Notes: a model not told the origin generated them from the letters alone. Counted from the stretch's first letter, positions 1 to 7,578 are shown. The stretch: 64,000 nucleotides of DNA from Chitinophaga sp. YR573 (GCF_900110995.1 NZ_FOJF01000003.1:992001-1056000); one strand, 5' to 3'. Program-made: numbers and translations.

Positions 1-1098
1 TACTTTTATTTCATCCTTTATATCTTCGTCAATTTTGTTTCTTACATATTCAAATGCAGTAATTAAGAAGCCTCCACTGCCACAACAAGGATCACAAATT
101 GTTTCGCCTTCTTGTGGTTCAAGAATATCAACCATATAGTCAACGATTGTTCTTGGCGTGAAAAATTGGCCTAACTCGCCTCTAAATGTTTTACCTAAAA
201 ACTGCTCAAAGGCTATTCCTTTTACATCATCAGAGGTGTCAGATAAGTTAAATGCTTCAAGCTCTTCAACGATCATTTCAAAGCTATTTCGCTTTATTTT
301 TATTTGGTCTTTTGGCTCAAAAATGCCATCGTTTTCAAATGCTCTTTTTGTATTATCAAATAAGTATTGCATATAGTCTTGGTCTAAATATGCAACTTCA
401 TTCTTTAGTTTAGGTCGTATTACTAATTCATAATTTTTCTCGTCCGCTTGAAATTTGGCCTTTGAAAAGATCATCTCTTCTGTTGCGTTTCTTTCATACA
501 TTATTTTCATGAACAAAATCTTGCTTATTTCGTCAAATGCTGCTTCTGGTGATAACTTATCGTTGTTACGTATGATATTATGACAACGAGTTAAAAGTTT
601 TGTAAACTCTTCTCTTGTAAATGATTTTGTCTCTTTTATATATTTATCTATTCTTTTATCATCAAATAGAATTTCTGCTTTGGGAATATCAGATAATTTT
701 TCTATTTTTTTAGGCGCATTATCTTTTTGAATATGAAAGACTTTGGCTTCTTTAAGGTTTACTGCAATAAAGAAATTTGCGTTTATGGTAGATGCGAAAT
801 TATATCCTATCGAATAGTCGCTTTCCTTTATTTTAATATGTTCTGCCTTACATTCAACAGTGATAATGATTGAAGGAATTAAGTTTTTACTTTTATCTTT
901 TTCTGAACGCCAAATTGCAATGTCCGCTTTGTACCTTTTTTTAATCTCAATATCCTGTCCTAATTGTTCTAGTGAATATCCATAAATATTTACTAGTCGA
1001 ATAATGAATTCTTGTTTTAATTTTTCTTCCGCTGTATTTGTAACCCATTTATTCTTTAGGGGTGCAAATATCTTATCCCCATTTATTTCTATTTGCAT
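1..1098 (-). CDS. Restriction-modification protein: HsdR-N-like nuclease domain fused to N6-adenine methylase (partial)
   Basis: The gene starts with ATG at 1098 and is cut by the window edge after 366 codons. The N-terminal part (about residues 20-150) looks like a type I HsdR N-terminal / PD-(D/E)xK nuclease domain, with D59 and an E82-C-K84 pair on neighbouring strands. The later part is an N-6 adenine methylase: GQFFTPRTIVDYM, then the SAM-binding motif DPCCGSGGF at residues 336-344. The catalytic NPPY/F motif would be outside the window. One polypeptide carrying both domains resembles type IIG or HsdM-like enzymes that cut and methylate. It starts 2 bp after the XRE controller gene and is probably co-transcribed with it. 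Whether a specificity subunit follows cannot be seen. Confidence 0.8.
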   Translation of the reverse strand, partial: MQIEINGDKIFAPLKNKWVTNTAEEKLKQEFIIRLVNIYGYSLEQLGQDIEIKKRYKADIAIWRSEKDKSKNLIPSIIITVECKAEHIKIKESDYSIGYNFASTINANFFIAVNLKEAKVFHIQKDNAPKKIEKLSDIPKAEILFDDKRIDKYIKETKSFTREEFTKLLTRCHNIIRNNDKLSPEAAFDEISKILFMKIMYERNATEEMIFSKAKFQADEKNYELVIRPKLKNEVAYLDQDYMQYLFDNTKRAFENDGIFEPKDQIKIKRNSFEMIVEELEAFNLSDTSDDVKGIAFEQFLGKTFRGELGQFFTPRTIVDYMVDILEPQEGETICDPCCGSGGFLITAFEYVRNKIDEDIKDEIKV

Positions 1099-1100
1099 AA

Positions 1101-1316
1101 TTACTTTGTCGTTTTAGTTGAGTTAATTAACTCTCTTACATCAACTTTTAAGAGTGTAGCAATATTTACAAGATTGTCCATAGAAGGCTGAACTTCATTT
1201 GTACACCAACGAGAAATGGTGGTTTCGTTTTTCCCCAATTCTTCTGCAAGCCATTTGTTAGTCTTACCTTGTTCGGCTAAAACTGCCTTCAGCCTGTTAA
1301 TTGCTTTTTTATTCAT
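1101..1316 (-). CDS. XRE-family helix-turn-helix regulator, C-protein-like
   Basis: A 71-residue protein from the ATG at 1316; an upstream ATG at 1346 is possible but adds only a short hydrophobic stretch. Nearly the whole protein is one XRE helix-turn-helix: the segment NKWLAEELGKNETTISRWC is the HTH, followed by NLVNIATLLKVDVRELI. It ends 2 bp before the start of the restriction-modification gene. By analogy with controller (C) proteins of restriction-modification systems it probably times expression of that gene. This role is inferred from position and size. Confidence 0.8.
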   Translation of the reverse strand: MNKKAINRLKAVLAEQGKTNKWLAEELGKNETTISRWCTNEVQPSMDNLVNIATLLKVDVRELINSTKTTK

Positions 1317-1681
1317 ATTAATCGGCATTAAATGCAAATATATCAACTTTTTAGGTGTAGTCTAGTGAAAAACATTATTCGTTCTACCCCAATTAATTCA
1401 GCCCGTTGTTTCTCCATTTTAGACTGAATAGCATGTTGTCACATTCATATATCGTTTTGTTAGCGTGTAAGTTCACTTTATGGTGAATACTCAGATTGCA
1501 AATGATCTCAATTTTCATTTTGCCATCCTAATTCTTTCATGGCTGCATAAGCATTCAATATCCGACACTGAAATATTTAGAGATATTTATAATCTGGCAG
1601 CAAATTGTCCGAAGTCAAAATGACCGATCTTTTAGAGAATAGAAGAGTGTTCCAATAAACTTTGAAAGGTTAAACCAAAAA
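1317..1681. other. AT-rich non-coding stretch between two minus-strand HTH genes
   Basis: No convincing open reading frame on either strand. The right end holds the terminator of the next XRE gene. On the minus strand, short open stretches (one reads roughly NAYAAMKELGWQNE) are broken by stops; they could be remains of a decayed gene but are too short to name. The promoter of the XRE/restriction-modification pair should lie near 1320-1400. Confidence 0.4.
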
Positions 1682-1704
1682 GCCATCTACACTCTGTAGA
1701 TGGC
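1677..1704 (-). terminator. Intrinsic terminator of the XRE regulator
   Basis: Perfect 10-bp stem GCCATCTACA/TGTAGATGGC with a 3-base loop (1682-1704), followed on the minus strand by five T. It lies 27 bp after the stop codon of the XRE gene. Confidence 0.8.
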
Positions 1705-1731
1705 CTAAATAAAAATATTGAATTCTTGCTT

Positions 1732-2145
1732 TTATTTTTTCTTCTCTGCCAACATCTTCTCCAGCAAGGCAATCTTTTCTCTTTCACTTTTCAATAGAGC
1801 CTCATATAATCTTTTATTTTCCTCCATTGCTTCTACCCATCTATCGATTGGATTGAATACTGGTTTATAATTAATAGCTGCGTTGTCGTTAAAATTACAA
1901 GCGATGTTATTAATTGCCGCATCCTCATTAAAATTCTTAATGGCATCTACAGGCACCTTCAACGTTTTTGCAATCTGTTCCAGTTGCTCTGGTTCAATCG
2001 TTTCTTTGGTTTCCAGTAAAGAAATACTCTGCTGGCTGATATTAAGGGCATCGGCTAACACATCCTGTTTGATATGCAGGATTTCTCTAAGGCGTTTTAC
2101 CGCACGTCCCTGGTGTACTTTTTCAGGCATACTGGTAGTTGTCAT
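1732..2145 (-). CDS. XRE-family HTH regulator with C-terminal coiled coil
   Basis: 137 residues from the ATG at 2145 (MTTTSMPEKVHQG); an in-frame ATG at 2172 is less likely because a TATATTTG -7 box (2151-2158) lies between the two. An N-terminal XRE HTH (QDVLADALNISQQSISLLE, about residues 27-45) is followed by a variable middle with two imperfect Asn/Ala-rich repeats (DAAINNIACNFND / NAAINYKP) and a charged C-terminal helix that probably dimerises. It is transcribed divergently from the rightward gene series, so it is probably the repressor of its own promoter and perhaps of island genes. Two near-identical 12-bp repeats upstream are candidate operators. Confidence 0.8.
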   Translation of the reverse strand: MTTTSMPEKVHQGRAVKRLREILHIKQDVLADALNISQQSISLLETKETIEPEQLEQIAKTLKVPVDAIKNFNEDAAINNIACNFNDNAAINYKPVFNPIDRWVEAMEENKRLYEALLKSEREKIALLEKMLAEKKK

Positions 2146-2173
2146 AGTCGCAAATATATTGAAAACTAACAAT

Positions 2174-2207
2174 TTGGTATTATACTAATTCCCGGTTGGT
2201 ATAGTAC
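2174..2207 (-). promoter_or_regulatory. Candidate XRE operator pair
   Basis: TTGGTATTATAC (2174-2185) and TTGGTATAGTAC (2196-2207) are direct repeats 22 bp apart, two helical turns. They lie at the -33 region and upstream of the TATATTTG box (2151-2158) that precedes the XRE gene. With that box, transcription would start close to the ATG, giving a nearly leaderless mRNA. Confidence 0.45.
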
Positions 2208-2403
2208 AAATGAGCATCCTTAACCAACCCATCGGTAAAATACAACATTTTTTTATTAACGCACAGGCTTGCTTGGTTGGCTACGGCCTGACAGGGCGGT
2301 AATTTACCTTCCGGATACAGTAGCCGACAACCGATTGGCAGTAAAATACACTATAAGGCCGTTTTGGACAATAACCACCTATTTACACTATAAATCTACA
2401 TCT

Positions 2404-3147
2404 ATGCCAAAAACAGTAGAAAACAACACCTTAGCGCCGTATTACCCGCTCGCCCTACCCAACCAGGAAACCACCTCTCTACAAACCATCGAGCTATTCC
2501 TCGGCATGTTCGCACATGAACTACGCAGCCAGGTAGCCGGAACGGTACAGGTATGCCAGTACATAAGGGAAGGTAAGAATAAGGATTTTTACCTGCAGGC
2601 ATTGGATAGGGCTACCCTTGATACCCTGCATGTGCTGGACAATATGCTCACCACCGTAAAAATAAGGGCCGGCAAGCTGGAGATTGCCACTGTCAACGAA
2701 TCTTTCCACTTCAGGGCATGGGTACACCCGCTGATACGGTCTTTTGACGATGTTGCCGCTATACAGCGAAAAGACATCAGCCTGACACTTCACCCTTCAC
2801 TGGAAGAGGCTTTTATCACGACCGACAAAGTAAAATTGGGCCAAATTATCCAAAACTTGCTTACCAACGCTCTTAAATTCAGCTATCCGAACACCTGTAT
2901 AGCGGTAAATTGTCATATTCTGCTGGCCGGATTGATCATTCAGGTAATCAATCAGGGCATGGGCATTCCTCCGGAAAAAACTGCCACCTTATTTGCCCCC
3001 TATGAACAGCTTGATAAAGGGTTGGCAGGCACAGGCTTGGGGTTATACCTAAGCCGGTTATACTCGCAGGCTTTGGGCGGATACCTTACCGTAAAGAGCA
3101 ATCATGGGAATACTGTTTTTACGCTAACAATACCCGTTTACCGTTAA
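2404..3147 (+). CDS. Orphan soluble histidine kinase
   Basis: 247 residues from the ATG at 2404 (MPKTVENN); the frame stays open upstream to 2269 but without kinase-like sequence. The H-box MFAHELRSQV has the phospho-acceptor at H38, the N-box NLLTNALKFS has N155, and the G2 box GTGLGLYLSR covers 209-218. The G1 box reads NQGMG (183-187), so the usual Asp that contacts adenine is Asn. There is no membrane segment, no PAS or other sensor domain, and no response regulator nearby. It therefore receives its signal through a partner, or works as a non-classical ATP-binding/kinase subunit. Its stop codon overlaps a GTTTA-N4-TAAAC dyad that recurs in the island. Confidence 0.8.
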   Translation: MPKTVENNTLAPYYPLALPNQETTSLQTIELFLGMFAHELRSQVAGTVQVCQYIREGKNKDFYLQALDRATLDTLHVLDNMLTTVKIRAGKLEIATVNESFHFRAWVHPLIRSFDDVAAIQRKDISLTLHPSLEEAFITTDKVKLGQIIQNLLTNALKFSYPNTCIAVNCHILLAGLIIQVINQGMGIPPEKTATLFAPYEQLDKGLAGTGLGLYLSRLYSQALGGYLTVKSNHGNTVFTLTIPVYR

Positions 3148-3181
3148 ACCATCACCTCATTACCGCACTAAAACTTTACCT

Positions 3182-4096
3182 ATGCGCAATAACCTTCCAC
3201 ACTTGTCCAAACTACAGATCACTCAGTTGGCCAAACTCATTGAAAACATACTACAGGCGATGCAGCCAGAACTTATTCTCTGTTTAGGCAGCCGTACCAC
3301 CACCATGCAGGATTGGAGTTGTTTTTGGGAGGAAGAAGGCTACCGTCAAACCGTATTTCCCACTACCTACGACCTGCTGATCCTAACAGGTGAGGGTGAA
3401 AAGAGGGTCGATCATGAGCTGATCCAGTTGATAGAGCAACAGGCCCGGGCGCTGCCCTGTGAGGTAACCTGCATGATACAGCCATTCCATGCTTTTCATG
3501 AAGGGCTGGAAAAAGGTTACCGTTTTGATACGACCGTTTACCGTGAAGCGGTAGCTGTTTACAGCAATGGCAGGCAGCTTTTGCCAGTCATTCCGGCAGA
3601 ACCGGAACCGCAAGCCCTCAAAGGCAGAATAGAAGATCACTGGAACCGGTGTTTTACGATAGCCCAACGCTTTTTCAAGGCTGCAACCGACTGCCAGCAG
3701 GATAACTGGCCGGAACAGGCTGCTTTTAACCTGCACCAGTCCGCCCAACACGCCTGCATGGCACTGTTAAGGGTTTTTACCGGCTACCGGTCTACCACCC
3801 ATAACCTCTCCCGGTTACTGGCCCTGATAGAAAATTTCAGCTTTGAGCCTTCCATTATCTTTCCCTGCCTTACCAAAGAAGAGAAGGAGTTATTCACCCT
3901 GTTGAACCGGGCTTATTCCGATGCCCGTTATAAGGAACACTACACGATCTCCGCGGAAAAAGTGACCATACTAACAGAGCGGGTGCAGGAGTTGCTGATG
4001 GTTGCAGAGATGCTTTACAAAAACAGACAGGAACAACTGGCAACAACACAGGCACTTGTATTTCCTATAAAACCCGGCCATGAAAAACAAGCGTAA
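3182..4096 (+). CDS. Nucleotidyltransferase-like plus HEPN domain protein
   Basis: 304 residues. The N-terminal half resembles a minimal nucleotidyltransferase: a LGS motif (G36-S37) and a following strand YDLLIL (D64) in the positions of GS...DxD, but with only part of the acidic pair visible, so it may be degenerate. The C-terminal half (about 145-285) is a HEPN helical domain: AFNLHQSAQHACMALLRVF, then HNLSRLL and the ARYKEHY motif (R249, H253). HEPN and nucleotidyltransferase proteins often form toxin-antitoxin pairs; here both are in one chain. The gene overlaps the next one by 17 bp, which suggests translational coupling. Confidence 0.7.
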   Translation: MRNNLPHLSKLQITQLAKLIENILQAMQPELILCLGSRTTTMQDWSCFWEEEGYRQTVFPTTYDLLILTGEGEKRVDHELIQLIEQQARALPCEVTCMIQPFHAFHEGLEKGYRFDTTVYREAVAVYSNGRQLLPVIPAEPEPQALKGRIEDHWNRCFTIAQRFFKAATDCQQDNWPEQAAFNLHQSAQHACMALLRVFTGYRSTTHNLSRLLALIENFSFEPSIIFPCLTKEEKELFTLLNRAYSDARYKEHYTISAEKVTILTERVQELLMVAEMLYKNRQEQLATTQALVFPIKPGHEKQA

Positions 4097-4481
4097 AAGA
4101 AAGCCACCTGCCAGCTTCAATAGGAACGGCTTGGCAATAGCCATAGAAATAGACATGCCCGATGCATTTTCAATCGCCTGCCGTCAATTTCATGTGGGCG
4201 AACAGGAGGCATTGCAATTTTTTGCAGATCACCTCCTGTTTGCAGCGTACGTGCTGAAAGAAACAGGTGATATCTACTCGATGGCTACAACTGTTTTCGC
4301 AGCTTATACAAATACACTGTCCCAGACGCCTATTGCAAACGAATCTAAACGGCAGATCTGCATAAAATACACCAAACAGGTGATCGCGATATTGTCAGGC
4401 AACGAACAGTCGGTAAGCTACACCGCAACAATGAAAGAATGGTATGAAAAGCTATATCAAAATGATCAATACAATAGCTGA
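4080..4481 (+). CDS. Hypothetical protein, coupled to the HEPN gene
   Basis: 133 residues, start ATG at 4080 inside the end of the HEPN gene. The N-terminus is very basic (MKNKRKRKPP), which could bind nucleic acid; the rest looks helical. It shares a pattern with the next protein: here DAFSIACRQFHVGEQEALQFFADHL, there TSLTQCSLQEVLQFYVNHVS, so the two are probably distant relatives. Its stop overlaps the next start (TGATG). No known family recognised. Confidence 0.6.
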   Translation: MKNKRKRKPPASFNRNGLAIAIEIDMPDAFSIACRQFHVGEQEALQFFADHLLFAAYVLKETGDIYSMATTVFAAYTNTLSQTPIANESKRQICIKYTKQVIAILSGNEQSVSYTATMKEWYEKLYQNDQYNS

Positions 4482-4693
4482 TGAAAAAGACATTTAAGAT
4501 ACAGCACACACATGATAGTTATGTAATGACATCCCTTACGCAATGTTCCTTACAGGAAGTGTTACAGTTTTACGTTAACCATGTATCGGTAAACAGTTTC
4601 CTGGAGAATGATGGCGCTATAACAGAAAAAGCAACCGGTGTATTTTTATCTTTTACGCCAAAGCCGACGAGCGAAGAACACCTCCCTGATTAA
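4481..4693 (+). CDS. Small hypothetical protein related to its upstream neighbour
   Basis: 70 residues, ATG overlapping the previous stop by one base. It contains QEVLQFYVNHVSVNSFLENDG, similar in layout to the EALQFFADHLLFAAYVLKETG segment of the preceding protein, so it looks like a shorter paralog. The tight spacing of three genes (3182-4693) indicates one transcript. Confidence 0.5.
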   Translation: MKKTFKIQHTHDSYVMTSLTQCSLQEVLQFYVNHVSVNSFLENDGAITEKATGVFLSFTPKPTSEEHLPD

Positions 4694-4759
4694 CCGGTTT
4701 GTAACCTCTAAATAAGGGAAGCTGCTGGCAGTATTGCCATTTTTCATTATATTAGTTTC

Positions 4760-5605
4760 ATGCCTATAAAAGAACCTACCACAAACCCGCCCCGCATGCA
4801 CATTGTCCCTTTACTGGCACAACGCTTTTTTAAGGATTATGACGCAGGCGTTCAATCGTATTCACTACCGCAGCAACTGGAATTAACAGAACACCTGCTG
4901 CATGTGTTAACGATTTTCCGGAAGTATCAGCCGGATGAACAGGAAAGTATTTTCACGCAATACCGGGAAAAAGAAGAAGCCTTATTGAAAAAATACGGGA
5001 AAACGGGAAAACCCTACTTTGACAGGCAGTTTCATCGATATTTCTATTTTGAAACGGTATTAGCCGACAAAGGCATTTTTGAATCGGAGGTATTCAATAA
5101 TTTACCAGGAGATCAGCAGGGTTTAACGTTAGACGAGATTCACCAGTTTATTCAAGTCTGCCACAATAACCTCTCCAACGCCAAAATCTTCCTGTACCTT
5201 CAAATGGAACCCGAAGCAGCAGCAGCTGTTGTACCGGAACCGGCAGGCTCGGATAATGAAATGACCAAAGCCCGCCAGTTATTAGCCATTTTCTACCTGC
5301 TCAAAACAGGCTTTGCGATAGAACACCGGGATACGCATTCTGTCAGTGCCGTTGCGCAGTTGGTGCATTTACTTACCGGAACTAAGTTCACAACCACGCA
5401 GAACTCCGACATCTACAAGAAATACGCCAGCATGCCTAACTACAATAAGGGCGAGCAGTTGATTGCAGACCTGCAATTTATACAGCCTTATTTTAACCGG
5501 CTGAACATGCAGGAGGCTGTACAATTGATCGAGGAAGAAATCAACAGGGCCATCAAAGACCTGCCAGCGGGAACCAGGAATAAATACCGTAATAAAGAGA
5601 TATAA
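4760..5605 (+). CDS. Hypothetical protein of mobile-element type
   Basis: 281 residues, no signal peptide or membrane segment. The C-terminal part (about 170-270: KARQLLAIFYLLKTGFAIEH..., then QNSDIYKKYASMP and the LIADLQFIQPYF segment) reads like a compact helical domain seen in uncharacterised Bacteroidota island proteins. No catalytic motif seen. A strong terminator follows at 5649, so it probably ends the transcript that begins near 2400 or 3180. Confidence 0.6.
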   Translation: MPIKEPTTNPPRMHIVPLLAQRFFKDYDAGVQSYSLPQQLELTEHLLHVLTIFRKYQPDEQESIFTQYREKEEALLKKYGKTGKPYFDRQFHRYFYFETVLADKGIFESEVFNNLPGDQQGLTLDEIHQFIQVCHNNLSNAKIFLYLQMEPEAAAAVVPEPAGSDNEMTKARQLLAIFYLLKTGFAIEHRDTHSVSAVAQLVHLLTGTKFTTTQNSDIYKKYASMPNYNKGEQLIADLQFIQPYFNRLNMQEAVQLIEEEINRAIKDLPAGTRNKYRNKEI

Positions 5606-5636
5606 CTGGTAGCATTTACCGCTACCAAAAGTAACC

Positions 5637-5807
5637 GTTTACCGTTAAGCCATATTGCCAAAACAGGCAGTATGGCTTTTTTATGCCCACTACCGGCAGT
5701 TTTTCCAGAGAATAGGTATCCCTATAGGGGGAACCTCCCCCTCCATTCGATCTCATCTTTGTATCACGAACCGTAAACGTAAAACAACGACCGGTTTAAC
5801 GGTAAAC
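5637..5807. promoter_or_regulatory. Probable promoter/operator region of the second island operon
   Basis: GTTTACCGTTAAGC at 5637-5650 and the inverted form GTTTAACGGTAAAC at 5794-5807 carry the GTTTA-N4-TAAAC dyad that recurs in this island. A perfect palindrome CCCTATAGGG lies at 5720-5729. A -7-like CATCTTTG occurs near 5754. The region comes after the terminator and before the membrane-protein gene at 5826. Confidence 0.4.
5649..5682 (+). terminator. Intrinsic terminator
   Basis: Stem GCCATATTGCC/GGCAGTATGGC (one G-T pair) with a 6-base loop, followed by six T. It closes the 3182-5605 gene group. Confidence 0.8.
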
Positions 5808-5825
5808 AATAAATGTCTTGTTATC

Positions 5826-6212
5826 ATGGAAACAGCCCATACAACACAAAGCAAACCCAATGAAGGGCAGGCAGGTAAAGAATGGCGGCAGGCTACCGGA
5901 GAACAAAAAGCAACCGGTAATCCCCAGGCATGGTGGGAGCAGTTGGCGGGAACCCTGCAAGACGATAAGGAAGGCGTAAAAGGCTGGTATAAGCTATTAT
6001 CAAACCCGCTTACTGTCATCATTGGCCTATTCCTTTTAGGGTATTGGCTGTTTACACAAAAACAGGGAGCTAACGCGCATATAGAAAAAGAAAGCGAACA
6101 GTTGAAAAAGGAAATGAAGCGATTAAAAAAGAAATACAAAAAGCTGCAAAAAAGCATACACAGCTCGACCAATAATAGCGGCGCATCTAACGGTTTCGTT
6201 GTATTGGATTAA
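5826..6212 (+). CDS. Small membrane-anchored coiled-coil protein
   Basis: 128 residues from the ATG at 5826 (METAHTTQSKP); the longer open frame to 5655 runs across the terminator and is not used. One membrane span (PLTVIIGLFLLGYWLF) follows a hydrophilic N-terminal half rich in Gly, Gln and Lys; after it a strongly charged coiled coil (EKESEQLKKEMKRLKKKYKK). Function unknown. It begins the second group of rightward genes (5826-7929). Confidence 0.65.
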   Translation: METAHTTQSKPNEGQAGKEWRQATGEQKATGNPQAWWEQLAGTLQDDKEGVKGWYKLLSNPLTVIIGLFLLGYWLFTQKQGANAHIEKESEQLKKEMKRLKKKYKKLQKSIHSSTNNSGASNGFVVLD

Positions 6213-6248
6213 CGCTAAACGGCATTACTGTAAAACGATAAAATAATC

Positions 6249-6524
6249 ATGATGGAAACAATTACTACCAAACCCGTTCAAACAAGTTCGCACACTACCC
6301 CAATGGATGTATTTATAGATATTGTACGCATCCTGCTGGATAATGCGCTGACATGGCAAGTGGAAGGCATCAATGAAAAAGAAAACAGCCTGTTGATACA
6401 GGTAAGTTATCAGCCGCAATTAACGCGCCACCGTAAAGCCTTAGAGAATATGAAAAGCATTTTAGCTGATTATGGTTATTACGTCAAAGGTTCACCCAAT
6501 GATGATGCGGAACAGAATAGTTAA
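6249..6524 (+). CDS. Small protein, paralog of the acidic protein at 7312
   Basis: 91 residues. The core MDVFIDIVRILLDNALTW then LLIQVSY and the end MKSILADYGYY match in order the core of the 84-residue protein at 7312 (VDVLIRVADVLLENDITN, LVIEVEY, VEDIISDY). The two genes flank the zinc-finger gene. The layout suggests a small helix-strand-strand-helix domain. No known family recognised. Confidence 0.6.
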   Translation: MMETITTKPVQTSSHTTPMDVFIDIVRILLDNALTWQVEGINEKENSLLIQVSYQPQLTRHRKALENMKSILADYGYYVKGSPNDDAEQNS

Positions 6525-6549
6525 GCAATACCCTTACTGTAAAACCTGC

Positions 6550-6563
6550 TGTTTAACGCTAAA
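6550..6563 (+). promoter_or_regulatory. GTTTA-N4-TAAAT dyad upstream of the zinc-finger gene
   Basis: GTTTAACGCTAAAT, 10 bp before the ATG at 6573; a variant of the island dyad. A further copy (GATTAACGCTAAAC) is at 6207-6220, overlapping the stop of the membrane-protein gene and 28 bp before the ATG at 6249. Confidence 0.35.
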
Positions 6564-6572
6564 TACTATTTT

Positions 6573-7277
6573 ATGACAACAGTATGCCTCCATTGTGGGA
6601 AGCCCATCCAATCGCAACGCAGCACCAAAAAGTATTGCAGTGACAACTGCAAACAACTGGCATTTTATAAGCGCAGCGGTTTACTCTTATCGGGAGCAAC
6701 TATGACTGAAACGTTAAATGATAACAAGCCTCCGGCAAATGTCATCAATCAACCGGTAAGCAAACCGGTTAACGATAAATCCGGTGTATCGCCAGAACAA
6801 CAACCAGCGGAACGGCCGTACCAGTGGGTATATTCCAGGTTAATAGAGCAGGTAGCTGAATACGTGGATAGCGGCCATGCTTTGTTGCTATTGCAGCATC
6901 CGGAAGAGTATTGGAGCAGTTATACATTATCTGCCGTAAAATGGGTAAGTATCAGGCTCCGTTGTCTGTTGGAAAACCTTATCAGGCTTAGTAACCTGCC
7001 TGCTGTCAACTATCAAACGTTGAGAGCAGTATTGGAAGCATTTAACGATATAATGGCTTCCCGTCATTTTAGGCTTCTCCCACCTGATTATTCTTATACA
7101 ACCATTATCAAAGAACTGGCTGGCAAATTAGCTGTTCTTGCAAAACAGGGAAAGCGCCAGAAAACAACCCGCTTTCGTTTAACGCTTAACCGTAAGGCAG
7201 AACTGATGGCCGCACGGTATATACTGGCCGGTTTGGTGCCGCCTGCCAGGTTCAGCGAACTGGATTTTAAAGAATAA
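6573..7277 (+). CDS. Zinc-finger protein of unknown function
   Basis: 234 residues. The N-terminus has C5-x2-C8-x13-C22-x3-C26 (CLHCGKP ... KYCSDNCKQLAFYKRSG), a treble-clef-like zinc ribbon of the kind found in short DNA- or RNA-associated proteins. A low-complexity linker follows (about 45-85), then a helical C-terminal domain. No enzyme motif. Between two related small acidic proteins, in the same orientation and with short gaps, so the three may act together. Confidence 0.6.
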   Translation: MTTVCLHCGKPIQSQRSTKKYCSDNCKQLAFYKRSGLLLSGATMTETLNDNKPPANVINQPVSKPVNDKSGVSPEQQPAERPYQWVYSRLIEQVAEYVDSGHALLLLQHPEEYWSSYTLSAVKWVSIRLRCLLENLIRLSNLPAVNYQTLRAVLEAFNDIMASRHFRLLPPDYSYTTIIKELAGKLAVLAKQGKRQKTTRFRLTLNRKAELMAARYILAGLVPPARFSELDFKE

Positions 7278-7311
7278 CCACAACTATTTTTTCACCATTA
7301 AAATCAGACAA

Positions 7312-7566
7312 ATGAACACAGTTATTACTAAGAAAGAACTCCATGTTCCGGTAGACGTACTTATCCGGGTAGCCGATGTTTTATTGGAAAATGATATTAC
7401 CAATACCATCATCGGAACAGAAGAAGAAGATCATGAACTCGTAATCGAAGTTGAATACGAAAAAGAACAGCGAGAGGTGATTCATGAGGTGGAGGACATT
7501 ATCTCCGATTACCATGAAAATGATGAAGAGGACGAGGACGACGATGATGAGGAAGAAGATGAATAA
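7312..7566 (+). CDS. Small highly acidic protein
   Basis: 84 residues, paralog of the protein at 6249. The last 17 residues are almost only Asp and Glu (after SDYHEN). Such tails can mimic nucleic acid or bind basic partners; here that is only a suggestion. A strong hairpin follows at 7579. Confidence 0.65.
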   Translation: MNTVITKKELHVPVDVLIRVADVLLENDITNTIIGTEEEDHELVIEVEYEKEQREVIHEVEDIISDYHENDEEDEDDDDEEEDE

Positions 7567-7578
7567 GCCACTTTAGCA

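Noticed and set aside
158..376. 72-codon plus-strand frame
   Set aside because: It lies fully within the minus-strand methylase gene, which has clear conserved motifs.
1399..1680. Possible decayed gene between the two XRE genes
   Set aside because: Only short broken open stretches; no family recognised.
2269..2403. Upstream extension of the histidine kinase
   Set aside because: The 45 extra residues have no similarity to a sensor domain, and the ATG at 2404 is well placed.
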